Source: Alisma plantago-aquatica (Eukaryota > Streptophyta > Magnoliopsida > Alismatales > Alismataceae). From it: a DNA stretch of 64,000 bases. The translations under genes and the position numbers were made by a program. Of the stretch, positions 11,514 to 30,321 are shown one piece after another; the first letter of the stretch is position 1; every line of letters begins with the position of its first letter. The stretch lies in NCBI GenBank assembly GCA_963693085.1, contig OY856413.1, positions 537,310,879 to 537,374,878 on the forward strand, read 5' to 3'. A model generated the notes under the pieces. It ran no database searches, was not told the origin of the DNA, and saw only the letters and a list, made by a program, of their open reading frames with translations.

Positions 11514-12177
11514 GTCAGGCTAGAATACACTCGAGTGTACAAATCACACGAATACTCTCAAGTGTGTTTGCATATCAAGACTATTTTTTGTAAAATGTAA
11601 ACCATTGATCTTCACCGTCATACTATAATTAGGCTACATACAAAGTTTGAGCCCATTTGGATGAGTGTAAGTCACTCATCCAAGAGCAAAAAAATCGACG
11701 CGCGAAACTAATTTGAAATGTATAATTTTTGCGGTCTTTATAACATGGACTGTAAATGTCCAAATGTGCTCGAATTTTGCGTATGAGCTATTCACAAGAT
11801 GTTTAAGAAGATCAGCGGATTAGATTTTTGAAAAAAAACATTACATCATGATGTAATGTTTTTTTCAAAAATCTAACCCGCTGATCTTCTTAAAGATCTT
11901 GTGAATAGCTCATACGCAAAATTCGAGCACATTTGGACATTTATAGGCCATGTTATAAAGATCAAAAAAATTATGCATTTCAAATTAGTTTCGAGCGTCA
12001 GTTTTATTTCCCTTGGATGAGTGACTTACACTCATCCAAATGGGCTCAAAATTTGTATGTAGCCTAGTTATAGTATGTCGGTGAAGATCAATGGTTTAAA
12101 TTTTGCAAAAAGTAGTCTTGATATGCAAACATACTTGAGTGTATTTGTGCGATCTGTACACTCGAGTATATTCTAGC

Positions 12178-12182
<5 letters not shown>
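11513..12182. mobile_element. Head-to-head MITE M1 dimer (copy 3): ~670 bp foldback palindrome
   Basis: The left arm (11513-11848) is an M1 copy in reference orientation, cut inside the motif CATCATG. The right arm (11849-12182) is its reverse complement, ending in CTAGCCTA. The centre AACATTACATCA/TGATGTAATGTT is perfectly palindromic. The arms match along essentially their whole length with scattered differences (for example TAGGCCATG against CATGGACTG). RNA from either strand would fold into a hairpin about 335 bp long. The structure could come from inverted duplication during transposition, or from two insertions with a deletion between them. Confidence 0.9.

Positions 12183-12271
<89 letters not shown>
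12177..12271. repeat. (AACT)n followed by (TA)n
   Basis: The end of the palindrome (GCCTAACT) runs into about 30 bp of an ACTA/AACT tetranucleotide repeat, then about 64 bp of TA. This is the only boundary in the array where the microsatellite adjoining the element is a tetranucleotide. The unit resembles the mutated terminus, as if the repeat grew out of the element end. Confidence 0.95.
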
Positions 12272-12893
<622 letters not shown>

Positions 12894-12905
12894 TATATAT
12901 ATATA

Positions 12906-13300
12906 TTCATGCTAGAATACACTCGAGTGTACAGATCGTACAAATACACTCAAGTGTGTTTGCATATCAAGACTGTTTTTTGCAAAATTTAAACCATTGA
13001 TCTTCATCGTCATACTATAACTAGGCTACATACAAATTTTGAGCCCATTTGGATGAATGTAAGTCACTCATCCAAGGGAAATAAAATCGACGCTCGAAAC
13101 TAATTTGAAATGCATAAGTTTTTTTTTATCTTTATAACATGACCTATAAATGTCCAAATGTGCTCAAATTTTGCGTATGAGCTATTCACAAGATGTTTAA
13201 GAAGATCAACAGATTAGATTTTTGAAAAAAATATAACATCATGAAAAACTACTTAAGTGTATTCGGCTCCGAATACACTCGAGTATATTCTAGCCTGACT
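12906..13300 (+). mobile_element. MITE family M1, copy 5
   Basis: This full-length copy has terminus TTCATGCTAGAATACACTCG on the left and TATTCTAGCCTGACT on the right. Its internal sequence is collinear with copy 2. The left edge abuts a short TA run and the right edge runs into (CT)n. Confidence 0.85.
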
Positions 13301-13318
13301 CTCTCTCTCTCTCTCTCG

Positions 13319-13396
<78 letters not shown>
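13299..13396. repeat. (CT)n(TA)n(GA)n symmetric microsatellite
   Basis: CT repeats (13299-13317), TA repeats (13320-13367) and GA repeats (13367-13396) form an overall inverted structure between the right end of copy 5 and the left end of copy 6. Each M1 terminus is thus edged by its own CT/GA tract, with a shared TA tract between them. Confidence 0.95.

Positions 13397-17676
<4,280 letters not shown>

Positions 17677-17767
<91 letters not shown>
17677..17767. repeat. (TA)n(GA)n microsatellite before MITE copy 7
   Basis: About 55 bp of TA repeats switch to about 35 bp of GA, which run directly into the GAGTCAGGC terminus of the next M1 element. Confidence 0.95.
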
Positions 17768-19295
<1,528 letters not shown>

Positions 19296-21930
19296 TGTAA
19301 CAACTCCACCCCTTAGTAACCCCCAATTAAGAAAGACCAAGGACCTAGAGCCGTTATCCCAAAATAGGATCATAAGGTTTTGCAAATAATAAAAATAATT
19401 AATAAATTCTACCACAACTAAGTTTAAAATAGGATAAATTTTTTCTTTTCACATACCTTCAAAAATATAGGATTTGAGGAACTTTATCTAGATAGGAAAC
19501 TATCTATCTACAATCCTCCAATCTTTATTTAGCTTTATTCATTCAATGTCACTTTAAATGTTCATCCACTTTCATGTATTCCTAAAACACTGACAAACAA
19601 AATGTCAGTCAGTATAACAAGTTATACTAGAAATTGGGGGAACCAAAAGCTTACATCTATTTGTAACAACATATTGCAACCAAATTATTGCTTAATAGAT
19701 CAAACTTTACATTTCAAACATAACTACTCAATCCTAACATACCCTTACCTCTGTGTTGTCCATGTAGTGGACATGGATCCTACCTTTCTCATATGGTAGA
19801 TCCCAAATAGCCCCTTTTGATCCTACCCTACAGGTAGACCAAGACATAGAGTTGTATAGTCATATGATCCTACCGAAAGGTAGACCAAACATCAACTCAA
19901 GATAACTTGATGATCCTACCCCAAGGGTAGACCAATAACTAGGTTATCCATCTCTCACCATTACTCAAAGCTATAGAGGAGGACTAGGATCTGAACTAGT
20001 TATGCACATATATTTATGGTGATAGCCATATTCACTTTGTAGTTGCATGAAAAAAAAACTCAACCAAGTAGTTAATTTCAAGCAATCAGTAAAACCTCAG
20101 AAATCGTCATGAAACTAGTGCGATTATCCATAATCGTAACCACATACCTGATTTGAAGTCTCAAATATAAGCAAGATCTCCAACCAAGCAAGTCAAGAAA
20201 CCAATCAAGCAATCTTGATCCTGAAAACATGTATAATGCCTAACTGTTATGATCATATCCTAAACAACTCCTTATTGACTTGAGACACCTTTCTAAGGTT
20301 TCTAAGTCTCATTAGGATTCATTAGGGTTTCTTAGATCAATTTCTCAAACTTTACCTTTTTGAGTCAACAAACCCTAAAACAACTTTTATACTCATAAAA
20401 CCCTAACTATTCAAATTATCCACATCAAGGGTCATTTATTATCAATTTGGCTTAGGATCATCATATCTCTGTTTTATTCATGGATTTTCACAATTATAAC
20501 CATTAAAAGTCATAATTACCAAAATTAGGATTTCTAGGTCCATTAATGCACTTTATACACATGAAACCCTAAATTAAACCAATTAAGCACATAGATTATC
20601 TTTTTAGATCTAAATCTTCCTTTCATTAACAACAAGTTAATATGGGCTTTAAAGTATCGAAAGAACATTTTTTAAAATCTCATTAACATCAAAATTAGGG
20701 TTTCCATTCATAAATGCATTAAAGGTGCCAACTTTATATACTTTTAGAATTATAGGTAGAATTAAGCTTCAAATATTTTTATTGGATTCTTTGAATTTTT
20801 TTGATCAATTTTCATATGTTACATGCCATAATCCAATTATCCTATGATTTTATATCATTTTTTACAAAATAAAACCATATGGACCAATGGGAAGATGACA
20901 CGTCAGTGAAGGATATCTTACCTAAGTGATCCGACGTGGGTCGCTTTCAAGAATCATCGCTGTCCATGCATCATGAGTCGCTATGCATGCCGCACGCTTT
21001 CCGTCGAGTGAAAGGACTACCCTGCCCCTCTGCATCTTCTCTGGAGCCAGGGGTAGCATGGTCTTTTCCCTCTTTCATTGTCTTCTTGACCCGTGATTCC
21101 TCTGTGGCGGTGTCATGTGCGATCCTCACCGCAACTCACGCAATACTACAAATGAGAGCATGATCAGAGACGAGACACATGTACTCATGATGCTCAACCC
21201 AAGTCGAGGGGTAGCCTATATATAGGCGTGGGGGGTCTAGGGTTGGCTCCCCAATCTCATCGTCAAATCCATATCCAATTGGGATTGGGCATTTCCTAGA
21301 ACAACTACAAAACCTAGCAAAACCTAGGTTGCTTTTGCGGGGAATCATCTCCCAAACTCAACCATGGAGTTATTCTTTGTGCACATGCACCATATTTCAC
21401 AGAAAAAGGAGTTAAAGGCAGGTCGTCAGCCTCCTCCATTCTAACTTTGACTGGATCTGAATGATCCACACACACCCTTGGATGTCAGATCCAACGACTC
21501 ATGATGCGCGCTAAAAACTATACAAAATCAAATTATGATATTAATGTGTGACATTCAATGTTATCCTCCCACTTTATGGGATCTTATAAAAATCATAACT
21601 CTCAAACCAAAATCCAATTAATCCCAGATTTTAAAGGAAAGTCCATAATGACTTAAACTACTTGTATGCCAAGTTTGGGACTCAAATTTGAAAGTATGAG
21701 AGACTTTTTTTCATATGCAAGTTATCACTTAATAAGGCATATTTTATGCATATTTTCTCTCTCTTACTCTTTTATATCCTTTATTTGGATTCCTTTTTAC
21801 CATTGGAAACTATGTTGATTCAAAATCTAACCATGATGATCAATCATACAACTTTCTAAAGAATTCCACATATTTCTCATCATTATATTAATTTCTTTTC
21901 CTTTTTTATGCATAATTAGATTTCCTTCTT
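19296..21930 (-). mobile_element. 3' LTR of gypsy element C (inner end truncated)
   Basis: It begins TGTAACAACTCCACCCC and is collinear with the right copy at 43384 up to TAGATTTCCTTC, where it stops about 186 bp short of the full LTR and joins pol sequence. In the first ~137 bp I count about 18 differences between the two copies, so C is the oldest retrotransposon of the nest. The element reads on the minus strand. The upstream flank AGTGT (19291-19295) pairs with AGTAT at 46208-46212 as a 5 bp target-site duplication with one mismatch. Confidence 0.88.
21215..21226 (-). promoter_or_regulatory. TATA box of the LTR of element C (left copy)
   Basis: CCTATATATAGG is conserved at the same place in the other LTR (45307-45318). 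On the minus strand it would drive transcription towards lower coordinates, as expected for this element. Confidence 0.5.
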
Positions 21931-22900
21931 TTTTTGGGTAAGGATAAACAAATCAACTGTACTAATCCGTTCTAAAATCTCAAATGGGATCACGTATTGG
22001 GGACTCAACTTTCCTCTATTTTGAGAGATAGCTCAGAGCGGTCAGATTTTCAAAACACATGTTCACCCATAGTGAAGTGCGTCCGCTTCGCATCAACACA
22101 CAACTCCTATCGATCCTGGGCTTTCTTAGCCATTGCTCGATTGAACCAACTTTCTTAGCATATAACTGTGATTTGTCTAACCTTTACAATGTCTTCTCAC
22201 TGACATCATCCTAGTGAAGCGGTGGCCAACACGTCCTCCCATAAAGAGCTTCATACCTCCTGATACTCATAGTGGTAGCTATCCTAACAATAAAATTCAT
22301 CTAGGGGAAAATACTTCTCCTATGATCCACCCCAAACAAGCTCATATGATCTTATCAGACCTTCTAAAGTCTGGATCATATTCTCTTGACTATCCATCAG
22401 TCAGGGGGTGACACGTTGTACTAAACTTCAATCTAGTATCGAGTCCTTCATGCACCTACTTCTTAAGGTCATGCTCAAGAATATTTGAGCTCGGATCACT
22501 GTGAAGTCGAACCATCTCTCAAATATATAGCTCAACTAGATCTGTCACATTGGTAGTGGCCCCTAAGGCAAGGACATGTACTGACGTGGTAAGGCGATGT
22601 ACCAGAACCCATGTTGCATCATGACTTCTCTCGATCCAGGGGAGACTCACCACTTTATCTATGGTGATCTGCTCCCATTCCACTCAGGAGTTTCCAATCC
22701 TCTTTAGCAATCCATTGGGTTACTGGTGTTCAACCTTCACCCTCTAGCATGTATGGTCTTTGACTACATGCACCTCTATATCCTTCTTCATTCTGGGCCA
22801 CAAAAGTACCGCTGCAAACCTTAACCATCTTGGTAATACCAGGGGGTATAGTGTACTTAGAATCATGAACTTCTTGCATAACATGATTCTTCAAGGGTGA
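21931..22900 (-). pseudogene. Integrase remnant of gypsy element C
   Basis: Minus-strand translation with many stops still shows Ty3/gypsy integrase landmarks. They include KVEHQ-PNGLL, WVLVHRLTTSVH (family: WVVVDRLTKSAHF), DLVELYI-EMVRLHSDPS, LKFSTTCHPLTDG (family: FSTAYHPQTDGQSE) and VSGGMKLFMGGRVGHR (family: MAPFEALYGRRCR). The order is correct from about 22900 down to 22180. The post-integrase part then runs on to 21931, where it joins the truncated LTR without a polypurine tract. It is non-functional. Confidence 0.8.
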
Positions 22901-23737
22901 TTCCTCAGAAACCTTAAAACACTCTTGTAATGGATTTCACCACCTACTCTTCCTGAGAGGTGCATCTGAGGTTCCCCTAACAAACCTTTCATCTCATCAA
23001 GCTCTAGGCTAACCGGGCAACCACTAACTCGACCCATATGTCTGGTTGTATCTGGATGTTAACCACATAGGTCTAGTCTTCTAACGATCACATGGTCCAC
23101 CTAGCAACCTCTTCCAGTCTCTTCACTGTCTAAACATGACACATGCATCTATTACCACATTAGCTTCCTTATGTGTTAGGTGATGGAAAATACATAAACC
23201 TTCATATACTCTACTCATCTTCCTTGTTTGGGGTTAAGGTCTGTCTGAGTCAGAAAGACTTCTAGCTCTTGAATCCATCATCTCAGTCACCAAAACCAAT
23301 ATGTATTTTATAAAAACCAAACTACTCTTGATCAGTCTGTTCTCATATGATGATTACCCTAGTTCATCTATGTTTTGATCCATCGATTCAATATACTCTA
23401 TAAAGGGTATGGTACTTCTTCCATCCTCAGTTATCATAGAAAGGTTTCAACTCATATCACCTTTATCCTTAGTATATGGCATGCATTTGTCCTATCTCTC
23501 ACATCCATAACAAAATGAAATAAGTATTTGGATACAGTCCAAATGCAAAGTTCATTCTGTTCCAAGAGTAGATATGGTGTATCACACATCACCATTACAC
23601 TTTTTAGTCTAATTTAATACATACTTCATATGTCTCCACACCATGAATATCTCAATTCCATGTTTACATCCATACAAACACTTTTGGGTCTTCATATTAC
23701 TCATATATATACATACATTCATACATACATACATACA

Positions 23738-23799
<62 letters not shown>

Positions 23800-24449
23800 C
23801 CTTAGTCATTTCTTCAAGGTCTCTGGGGTGCCGGTACTTTTGGGGTGATCTAACCCTAATGCATCTAGGGAGTGCCTCTCACATTTACCCCTTAGGCCCC
23901 ATGAACTCATGAAGGTGGACAACCTCCTAACCCATGGGCCTCGGGAAAAGGTAGTTGTTACCTCTTGACCCTATGGTATTGTGCATCTAGGGAATAGACA
24001 ACTCCTACTTCCATTGGTCTTATCCCTCCTTGACCTGAGTATTGACTTAGGAATCTATCATAGCTCGTGGATCCTTTGTTGATATTCAAGCACATCTCAT
24101 TCTTCGATCCTCACCCAAATCTCCATCATCTCTCTTGACACTTATGGTTAACCTTACATCCCTTCATAGGGATCACGGTGACCTTCCTAATCTGGTTTGG
24201 CCCCATACGGGTTACCTTCCATGGCAACATATCCTTATACCCCTTAGAGATGGTCGTACATGGGTCTATAGATCCTTGCTCATATTATGTGCTCTTACAC
24301 TTAACCTTTCAAGCTCTTATAAGTGTATTCTTAAGGTTACCTCAAAACTAAACAACTATTGGTGCTCACTCCAACATGAAGGGTCCTTTCCCAAGATAAG
24401 AGAAAACTATCACTTGATAGTAACAAAGGTCACAAAAATGTTCTTGCAT
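22901..24449 (-). other. Degraded internal region of element C
   Basis: This 1.5 kb lies between the integrase remnant and the truncated LTR of element A. By position it should be the RNase H to reverse-transcriptase part of C, but I see no continuous frame or secure motif. It contains a CATA/TA microsatellite. Confidence 0.5.
23710..23798. repeat. (CATA)n(TA)n microsatellite
   Basis: About 55 bp of a CATA tetranucleotide repeat pass into about 34 bp of TA repeats within decayed element C sequence. Confidence 0.95.
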
Positions 24450-24770
24450 CCACACTTTCATTCTGGGACATCAATCTCTAAGCTCAACATTGGATACCAC
24501 ATCACCTTTACTAGGCATTATACCTCAGACTAACCATCATACACATTCACGTCCTTTATGTGATACAAGTATTCCTCATATCTCATTTTAGCATATTAAA
24601 AACACTATAGCCCTTATTTGGCTATAACCATAATGCATGTATGACTAAGATTTCATTATTATCTTTGTAACCATTTATTATTATTATCATGTTACGGGTT
24701 TCCTAGTTCCCTACTTTATTTTGAACATTACCATCTCTTACATTAATCTCTAGATCATGAGACTTTTATA

Positions 24771-25093
24771 AACATCTTGTCACCTCTCACTAGGCAACAA
24801 CTATTCACATGGCTCACAAGGCCCATTAAACATCTTGTCACCTCTCACTAGGCAACAACTATTCACACGTCTTATATGGCCATTGAACATCTTGTCACCT
24901 ATCACTAGGCAACAACTATTCACATGGCTTACAAGGCCATTAAACATCTTGTCACCTATCACTAGGCAACAACTATTCACATGGCTCACAAGGCCATTAA
25001 ACATCTTGTCACCTCTCACTAGGCAACAACTATTCACATGGCTCACAAGGCCATTAAACATCTTGTCACGTCTCACTAGGCAACAACTATCTC
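24771..25093. repeat. 57 bp tandem repeat in the LTR of A (left copy)
   Basis: Five to six units of about 57 bp, starting AACATCTTGTCACC at 24771, 24829, 24886, 24943, 25000 and 25057. The length is a multiple of three, so it gives spurious open frames with a 19-residue repeat in both strands. The same array occurs at 40593-40909 in the other LTR. Confidence 0.93.
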
Positions 25094-25544
25094 TAGGTCA
25101 TAAGACCTATATAAACATTATACTTGTTGTACAAGTATTTCACATATCTCACAAGGCTTATGCAATAACAGAACAACCTTCCCATTATTAGGGTTAGGGT
25201 TTCCCTTTATAGACGAATAGGGTTTCAAGTTCATATTATCAATCCAAAACCTAATTCATTGCTCCACACATCTAGGAGAATACATTGATCTCATAAGTAT
25301 TCAATCATACTTTTTTTTATTCTCATCATTTATCATTAAATGATTATCAACGAAAAGTATGAGTTTCTCTCTCATCCTCACTAGGATATTGATTACATCG
25401 TACTTTATTAACATGGCTTAACCCTTTCTCAAAGGTATGTTAGCCTACACTTATCAAAGTGCATTAAACTCTTTATGTCTTAATGTATCATTTCACATAA
25501 CACACTACATGTGTCACTCAATCAAGTATATTGAATTGAGTTGC

Positions 25545-25880
25545 TTCCACCCTATCAAGCAAAGAGGTGTGTGCTTGCTTCCATATCGGGTAAAGAGGTG
25601 TGTATGCGCTTCACACCATATCGGGCAAAGAGGTGTGTGTGTGCTTCACACCATATCGGGCAAAGAGGTGTGTGTATGCTTTACACCATATCGGGCAAAG
25701 AGGTGTGTGTATGCTTCATACCATATCGGGCAAACAAGTGTGTGTATGCTTCACACCATATCGGGCAAAGAGGTGTGTGTATGCTTCACACCATATTGGG
25801 TTAAGAAGTGTGTGTGCTTTACACCATATCAGGCAAAGAGGTGTGTGTATGTTTCACATCATATCGGGTTAAGAGGTGCT
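25545..25880. repeat. 35 bp tandem repeat in the LTR of A (left copy)
   Basis: About nine units of 35 bp with core CACCATATCGGGCAAAGAGG followed by a GTGTGTATGCTT-type stretch. Starts at 25581, 25616, 25651 and 25686 show the exact period. The right LTR carries a longer version at 41370-41805, so copy number differs between LTRs. The Cys-rich open frames here are products of the repeat. Confidence 0.93.
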
Positions 25881-26202
25881 TCAACCCAATATCAAGTTCA
25901 ACCATTTTGATGTCATCATCATCAACCTCTAGATTCCTGTTCTTACTATTATAGTTCATGGAAAACAATCCTAGGTCACTAATAGATCTCATGGATTCAT
26001 CAATTATGCAAGAAAATTCAGATTGAAAGTAAATCATTTAACTAAGGCAAGATTGATGGTAAATAATAACATAGTTGAGTTCAAGTTATATAACCTGCCT
26101 TAAGAGCAACTTCAAAGATCCAAGATCCAAAGCTTCACATTCCCAAGGTGACTTGATATCCTTAGCACTATGTATGATACCCCACCACTTGTGGCCGATA
26201 TC

Positions 26203-26345
26203 CCTCTCTTATGACTGATATCCTTCACTGGGCCGATATCACTTTGCTATGGGTGATATCTCTTTGCTATGGTCGATACCATGGACCTATGCATGATACT
26301 CCCTCACCTATGCATGATACCAAGACTCTATGCACAATATCTAAG
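26203..26345. repeat. Degenerate GATATC-type short repeats in the LTR of A
   Basis: CCGATATC, GTGATATC and CATGATAC motifs recur every 20-25 bp. The same stretch is kept at 42145-42290 in the other LTR. Confidence 0.6.
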
Positions 26346-26396
26346 AGCAAGGGGGTGGTAAGATTCGAAACATTTCACTTATAGGTGAAAAGGAAG

Positions 26397-29300
26397 TGTA
26401 AGGAGTGGGATCCCATAGGGATCCACTCCCTACTAAAAATAAAGAGGGCAACATCCACCATTTTTTTTTCTCAAAAGGGGATGAAACCAAATTTATTTAA
26501 ACATGATTGTATCATAACACAAAGTAGCAGCAGAATTGAAAGACATATCTAACCATTACAAGGCAACTTAACATACTAACTTTCACCACGCAGGGTGACA
26601 TAAAGGAAAAGTAATAACATATGTAGAACTAGCTAAGGATCACCTAACAATTTCAAGAAAGGTCTCCCAAGAAGTTAGCTATCCTTGTTGTGGTCCAGGT
26701 CCTCCTAGATCTCCTCCTCCTTGACCAACACCTGGGGTTGGAAGCATACCCCATAAAAGGAAAAGAAAAGAGGATATCAACAAAACGCTGGTATGAGCAT
26801 GCTAAAAAGAAATTGAGCATTATATTTTAAGGAAAAAGGTACAACAAGTAGAGAAGGCTTCCCATGCAAAAAGATAAGAACTACCCAATCAGGCATAAAA
26901 GGAAAGAGTCACAAATATATGATAAAAGGGATACTTGCCATTAAAAACAATAATAAAAGTGGTGCCACAAAAGCACTCATAAAGATTTTAGGGCACAAAA
27001 CCCATAACAACCTACATGTAGGTGAGATAAACATAGCACTAGAACAACATAAATAAAAATTGGCGGCCAACCCTCATAAAATTGAAACCTGATATAGAAT
27101 GACACATAACCAAACTCCCAATATATTTTAAAATTTGGGGCAACCCCCATAAAGCTGAAACCCGGGTATGGGGCACATAACCACCATCCCAAAATAAACA
27201 ATAAGGGCACATAACCCAAAACCAATGAAAATTATATTACTCTAGGGCTACTGAGTCACACAACATGCTTAATAGTGAGGCAAGTAAAAAGGTATAGTCA
27301 GATTTACAATTTAATCACCACATAAGTGATCATCATAAACAACCACCGCAAAGTGGGCATATAGTAATAAATTGAGTTCCATAATGAATAAGGCATAATA
27401 AAGATTACAAAAGAAAGTCAAGAAGATATTATGATCACAAGATCAGTAACAAGTAGGGTACTTCACATGAAGCATCATTTTCAAAAGGAAAAGATATGGT
27501 TTTTAGTTTATTGTCCATTGGACCAAGAGAATGAAAATTTAGGTTATTGCTCAATAAAAAAAAGAGATGCTAACATACCTCTTACAAAGTCTAAAACACT
27601 TTCCAAAATCCTAAGCAAGATTACAGTCCACTTGCCCTATTATAATAACCATATACATGTATTAGCATTATATGCATTCATTAAGAACTCAAAACCCTAA
27701 AGTTGTCACCTTTTTCTACAAACTACCGAATTAGGTCTTAAAAACATCACCATCATCTTAGTTAGGATTTTATGATCAAAATAACATATAATATTAAGTA
27801 TTTTGAAGATATTGACTTTTAGGGTTCGTTTTGGTGATTTTTAGTTATTAAATCATCCTCAAAAAATACTTTTTCAAAAAATTCAAAACCAAGCATCCAA
27901 TTTATTTTTAATAGATAGATCATAATTTTCTGAGTCTAGAACATATTTTACTTTTAATTTTGGCCCAAGGGTTTAATAGTTATGGATTATACAAATTATT
28001 AACTTATTAATTAGATCTATTAAAATTACTCATTATAAAACGTTTGATTCAGGTGACAAAATCCTTGTCAAAAGAAAGCTTACATTTTTCTCATTTTATT
28101 GACTATTTATACATATTTTTCTGATTAGGGATTAATTAATTATGCATTTAGTAAAATCAACCAATGAGAAAATAAAGAAAAGCCAAATCATCCACAACAG
28201 TAGAGAGAGAGAGGGGCCCAACTGACTTGGCCCAAGAACAATGGGTATAAAGGCCGAAAGAATAAATTTCCCTTAGTGGGAAAAAGCATAGAAGAAGGCG
28301 AAGAGAGGGGTTGAAAGGAAAAAACCACAGAGGGCTTCTTCTACCGCTGCTCGTGCGCGCCATAGAGCGCAGTGTAACACTATTACTCGGCCGATTTTGG
28401 GGTATTTCGCAATATGCGACCAAATGCAAAAACTACGACACCGATGGAAAGCCAAGAGGAAAACGAAGGGATCCTTACCTTCAATTCAACTGGTGAGGCT
28501 CCAAGGTGGGAGAGAGAGTCGCCGCAAGAGCTAGGACTTCCGATTGATTTCCGACGACACACACACAAGTTCTGTTCCAATTGGGTTGATAGAATCGCTG
28601 CAACGACCTCCAGAGAGCCTAGGGTAGAGCTATTTATAGTCAAGGATGGGTAGAGAGGCGAGAAGGTAGGCAGCTGGAAGGCTTGGGAAGCAAGTTTTGT
28701 GCGTTTTCCGAATCTTCTCCAAAAAACTGTAAATAGGATATCCATGCGTGCAGAATCTCCTCACGGACTCATAGAGCCAAAAATCTTGAAGATTAATCAA
28801 GTGTGGAGGGAGAAAATACAAAAACAAATCACCACTTTTCGTTGTTGTTTCCAAAACGAGCGTGAGGTAGGTGATGAGCTGCGAACCGTCGATCAATCAT
28901 CCAATGGCTGGGATCCGTGCGCCAGATCACAAAGGAAAGACCTTATCCAATTCGAAATCAATTAAAGTGGTACATATAATATTAAATGAATTTCTCTCTC
29001 TTCATTTGAGGGCTTAAACGAATTCAAAATTGGCTAAAATTTTGCAGAGAGGCTAATTTTGATATGCAGAATCCGAATATAAAATTAGATTTGACTTTTG
29101 ACAACTTTTAATATGTCAAATAAATTAATTACTATTTTTTCTTTCTTCCTTCATTAATGACATTAGGATTATCCAAAAATTATAAAACTTGACCCAAAAG
29201 TCATGTTTAACATGTTGAATATGAATTTGACATATATTTTAGATGTTGAAGTTATTTTTATGATTATTTAATATTTGATGGTTCTACACACTTTCTCTCT

Positions 29301-30023
29301 CCTAATTTCATCTTTTAATTAGACTTTCTCTAAATTGAGTGAAAATTCACCCATAGACCTATTTTATTATGTAGAGTTCGAAAATAAAATTATTTTCCAC
29401 TTTTGGAGTCATTAAATATTTTATTTAATATTTGTAAGGAAAAACACCCTTTTCTTTTCTAAATGGAGTAGATATAGTTATTATTATTTTAAATTGGTGA
29501 AACTTGGCCTCCAAGCCAAGGCATATATCAATAAAACGAATTTAAGGTTATTATTATCCAAGAAATTTTCCTTTTAACATATTATTCATTATTTCTATTA
29601 TTTCTCCAATTAATAAACCAATATCTCATTATTCCTATTTTAAGCATTATCTTTTATTCCCTTTTTCTCTTCCTTGCACCCTAAGGCATATGAAGGATCT
29701 AGAACTAATATATATAATCATTATCCCACATAGGATTATATATTTTGTATTTTGTGAAATTATAACTCATTATCCTTAAATATGAATATTTTGCCTTTTA
29801 AGCACATATCTTATATTCCTTTTATTGCTTTTATGATTAATTTGAAAGTATTGGGTAATATTTATTTATGTTCTATGTTTTAATGTGACTTATGCATGTA
29901 TTATTATATCCAAGGTCACCAAAGAGCATATTTTAATCCATGTTTGGCTAAACCTCCAAGAACTAAGGGTTCTAAGCTATTAACCCTGGAATAAGATAAA
30001 TTCCTAGGTTTCAGTATGTTACA
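26397..30023 (-). mobile_element. 3' LTR of gypsy element B (3627 bp)
   Basis: It begins TGTAAGGAGTGGG and ends GTATGTTACA, and is nearly identical to the LTR at 31378-35001 (two differences in the first ~148 bp). The 5 bp duplication GGAAG lies at 26392-26396 and again at 35002-35006. At 42341-42345 the other LTR of A shows the uninterrupted target. Open frames inside the LTR are not supported as genes. A TATA box on the minus strand lies at 28631-28639. Confidence 0.95.
28631..28639 (-). promoter_or_regulatory. TATA box of the LTR of element B (left copy)
   Basis: The minus strand reads CTATAAATA, conserved at 33612-33620 in the right LTR. It is the best match to a plant TATA box in the LTR and has the right orientation. 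Confidence 0.6.
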
Positions 30024-30321
30024 TCATACCACCCCTTAAAGAGATTTCATCCTCAAAATCTAAACTCACTACCACTCCTTAAAAGGTGCATCTTAAAAAT
30101 CCAAACAAAACTATAGGTACAAAGGTATCTTCTTTCATATATAACATGCAAAAGGAAACACAACTTGAAAGTCTACTATAGGACTAAGGGTTACCTTCAA
30201 CTTGATCATCATCATGGACTTCTTGACCATCCAAAGCAAAAACTCTTCCAGCTCACCTTTTCACATGTCTCTTACCATTGTTGTTACCATTGTTCTGATG
30301 AGGCACTTGATGTTGTTGTTG
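30024..30321 (-). other. 3' end of element B interior: pol deleted, polypurine tract kept
   Basis: Directly inside the left LTR the minus strand reads a pol C-terminus-like LDFEDEI followed by a purine-rich tract (AAGGGGTGGTATGA) before the LTR, as in intact plant gypsy elements. Between this and the end of gag there is no protease, reverse transcriptase, RNase H or integrase, so several kilobases are missing. Confidence 0.8.

Larger units (their letters stand above)
24450..26396 (-). mobile_element. 3' LTR of gypsy element A, first part (outer end missing)
   Basis: It is homologous to 40271-42345 in the right LTR of A, starting at CACTTTCATT. The first ~1.4 kb of the right LTR (38854-40270) has no counterpart here, so this LTR lost its outer end. 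It includes the 57 bp and 35 bp tandem arrays. At 26397 it is interrupted by element B and resumes at 35002. In a ~230 bp sample I count about 15 differences from the right LTR. Confidence 0.85.

Noticed and set aside
24801..25191. Overlapping open frames on both strands with 19-residue repeats
   Set aside because: They come from the 57 bp LTR tandem repeat, which is open on both strands.
25545..25880. CRISPR-like regular repeat pattern
   Set aside because: Units are directly adjacent without unique spacers, lie in a plant retrotransposon LTR, and have no cas genes nearby.
25437..25910. Cys-rich repetitive open frames of up to 157 codons
   Set aside because: They are read-through of a 35 bp minisatellite in an LTR. 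All three frames are open because the unit length is not a multiple of three and lacks stops.
28157..28965. Cluster of open frames on both strands inside the LTR of B, repeated at 33256-33877
   Set aside because: The region is relatively GC-rich LTR sequence next to the TATA box. The frames differ between the two LTR copies in length, so they are not under coding selection.
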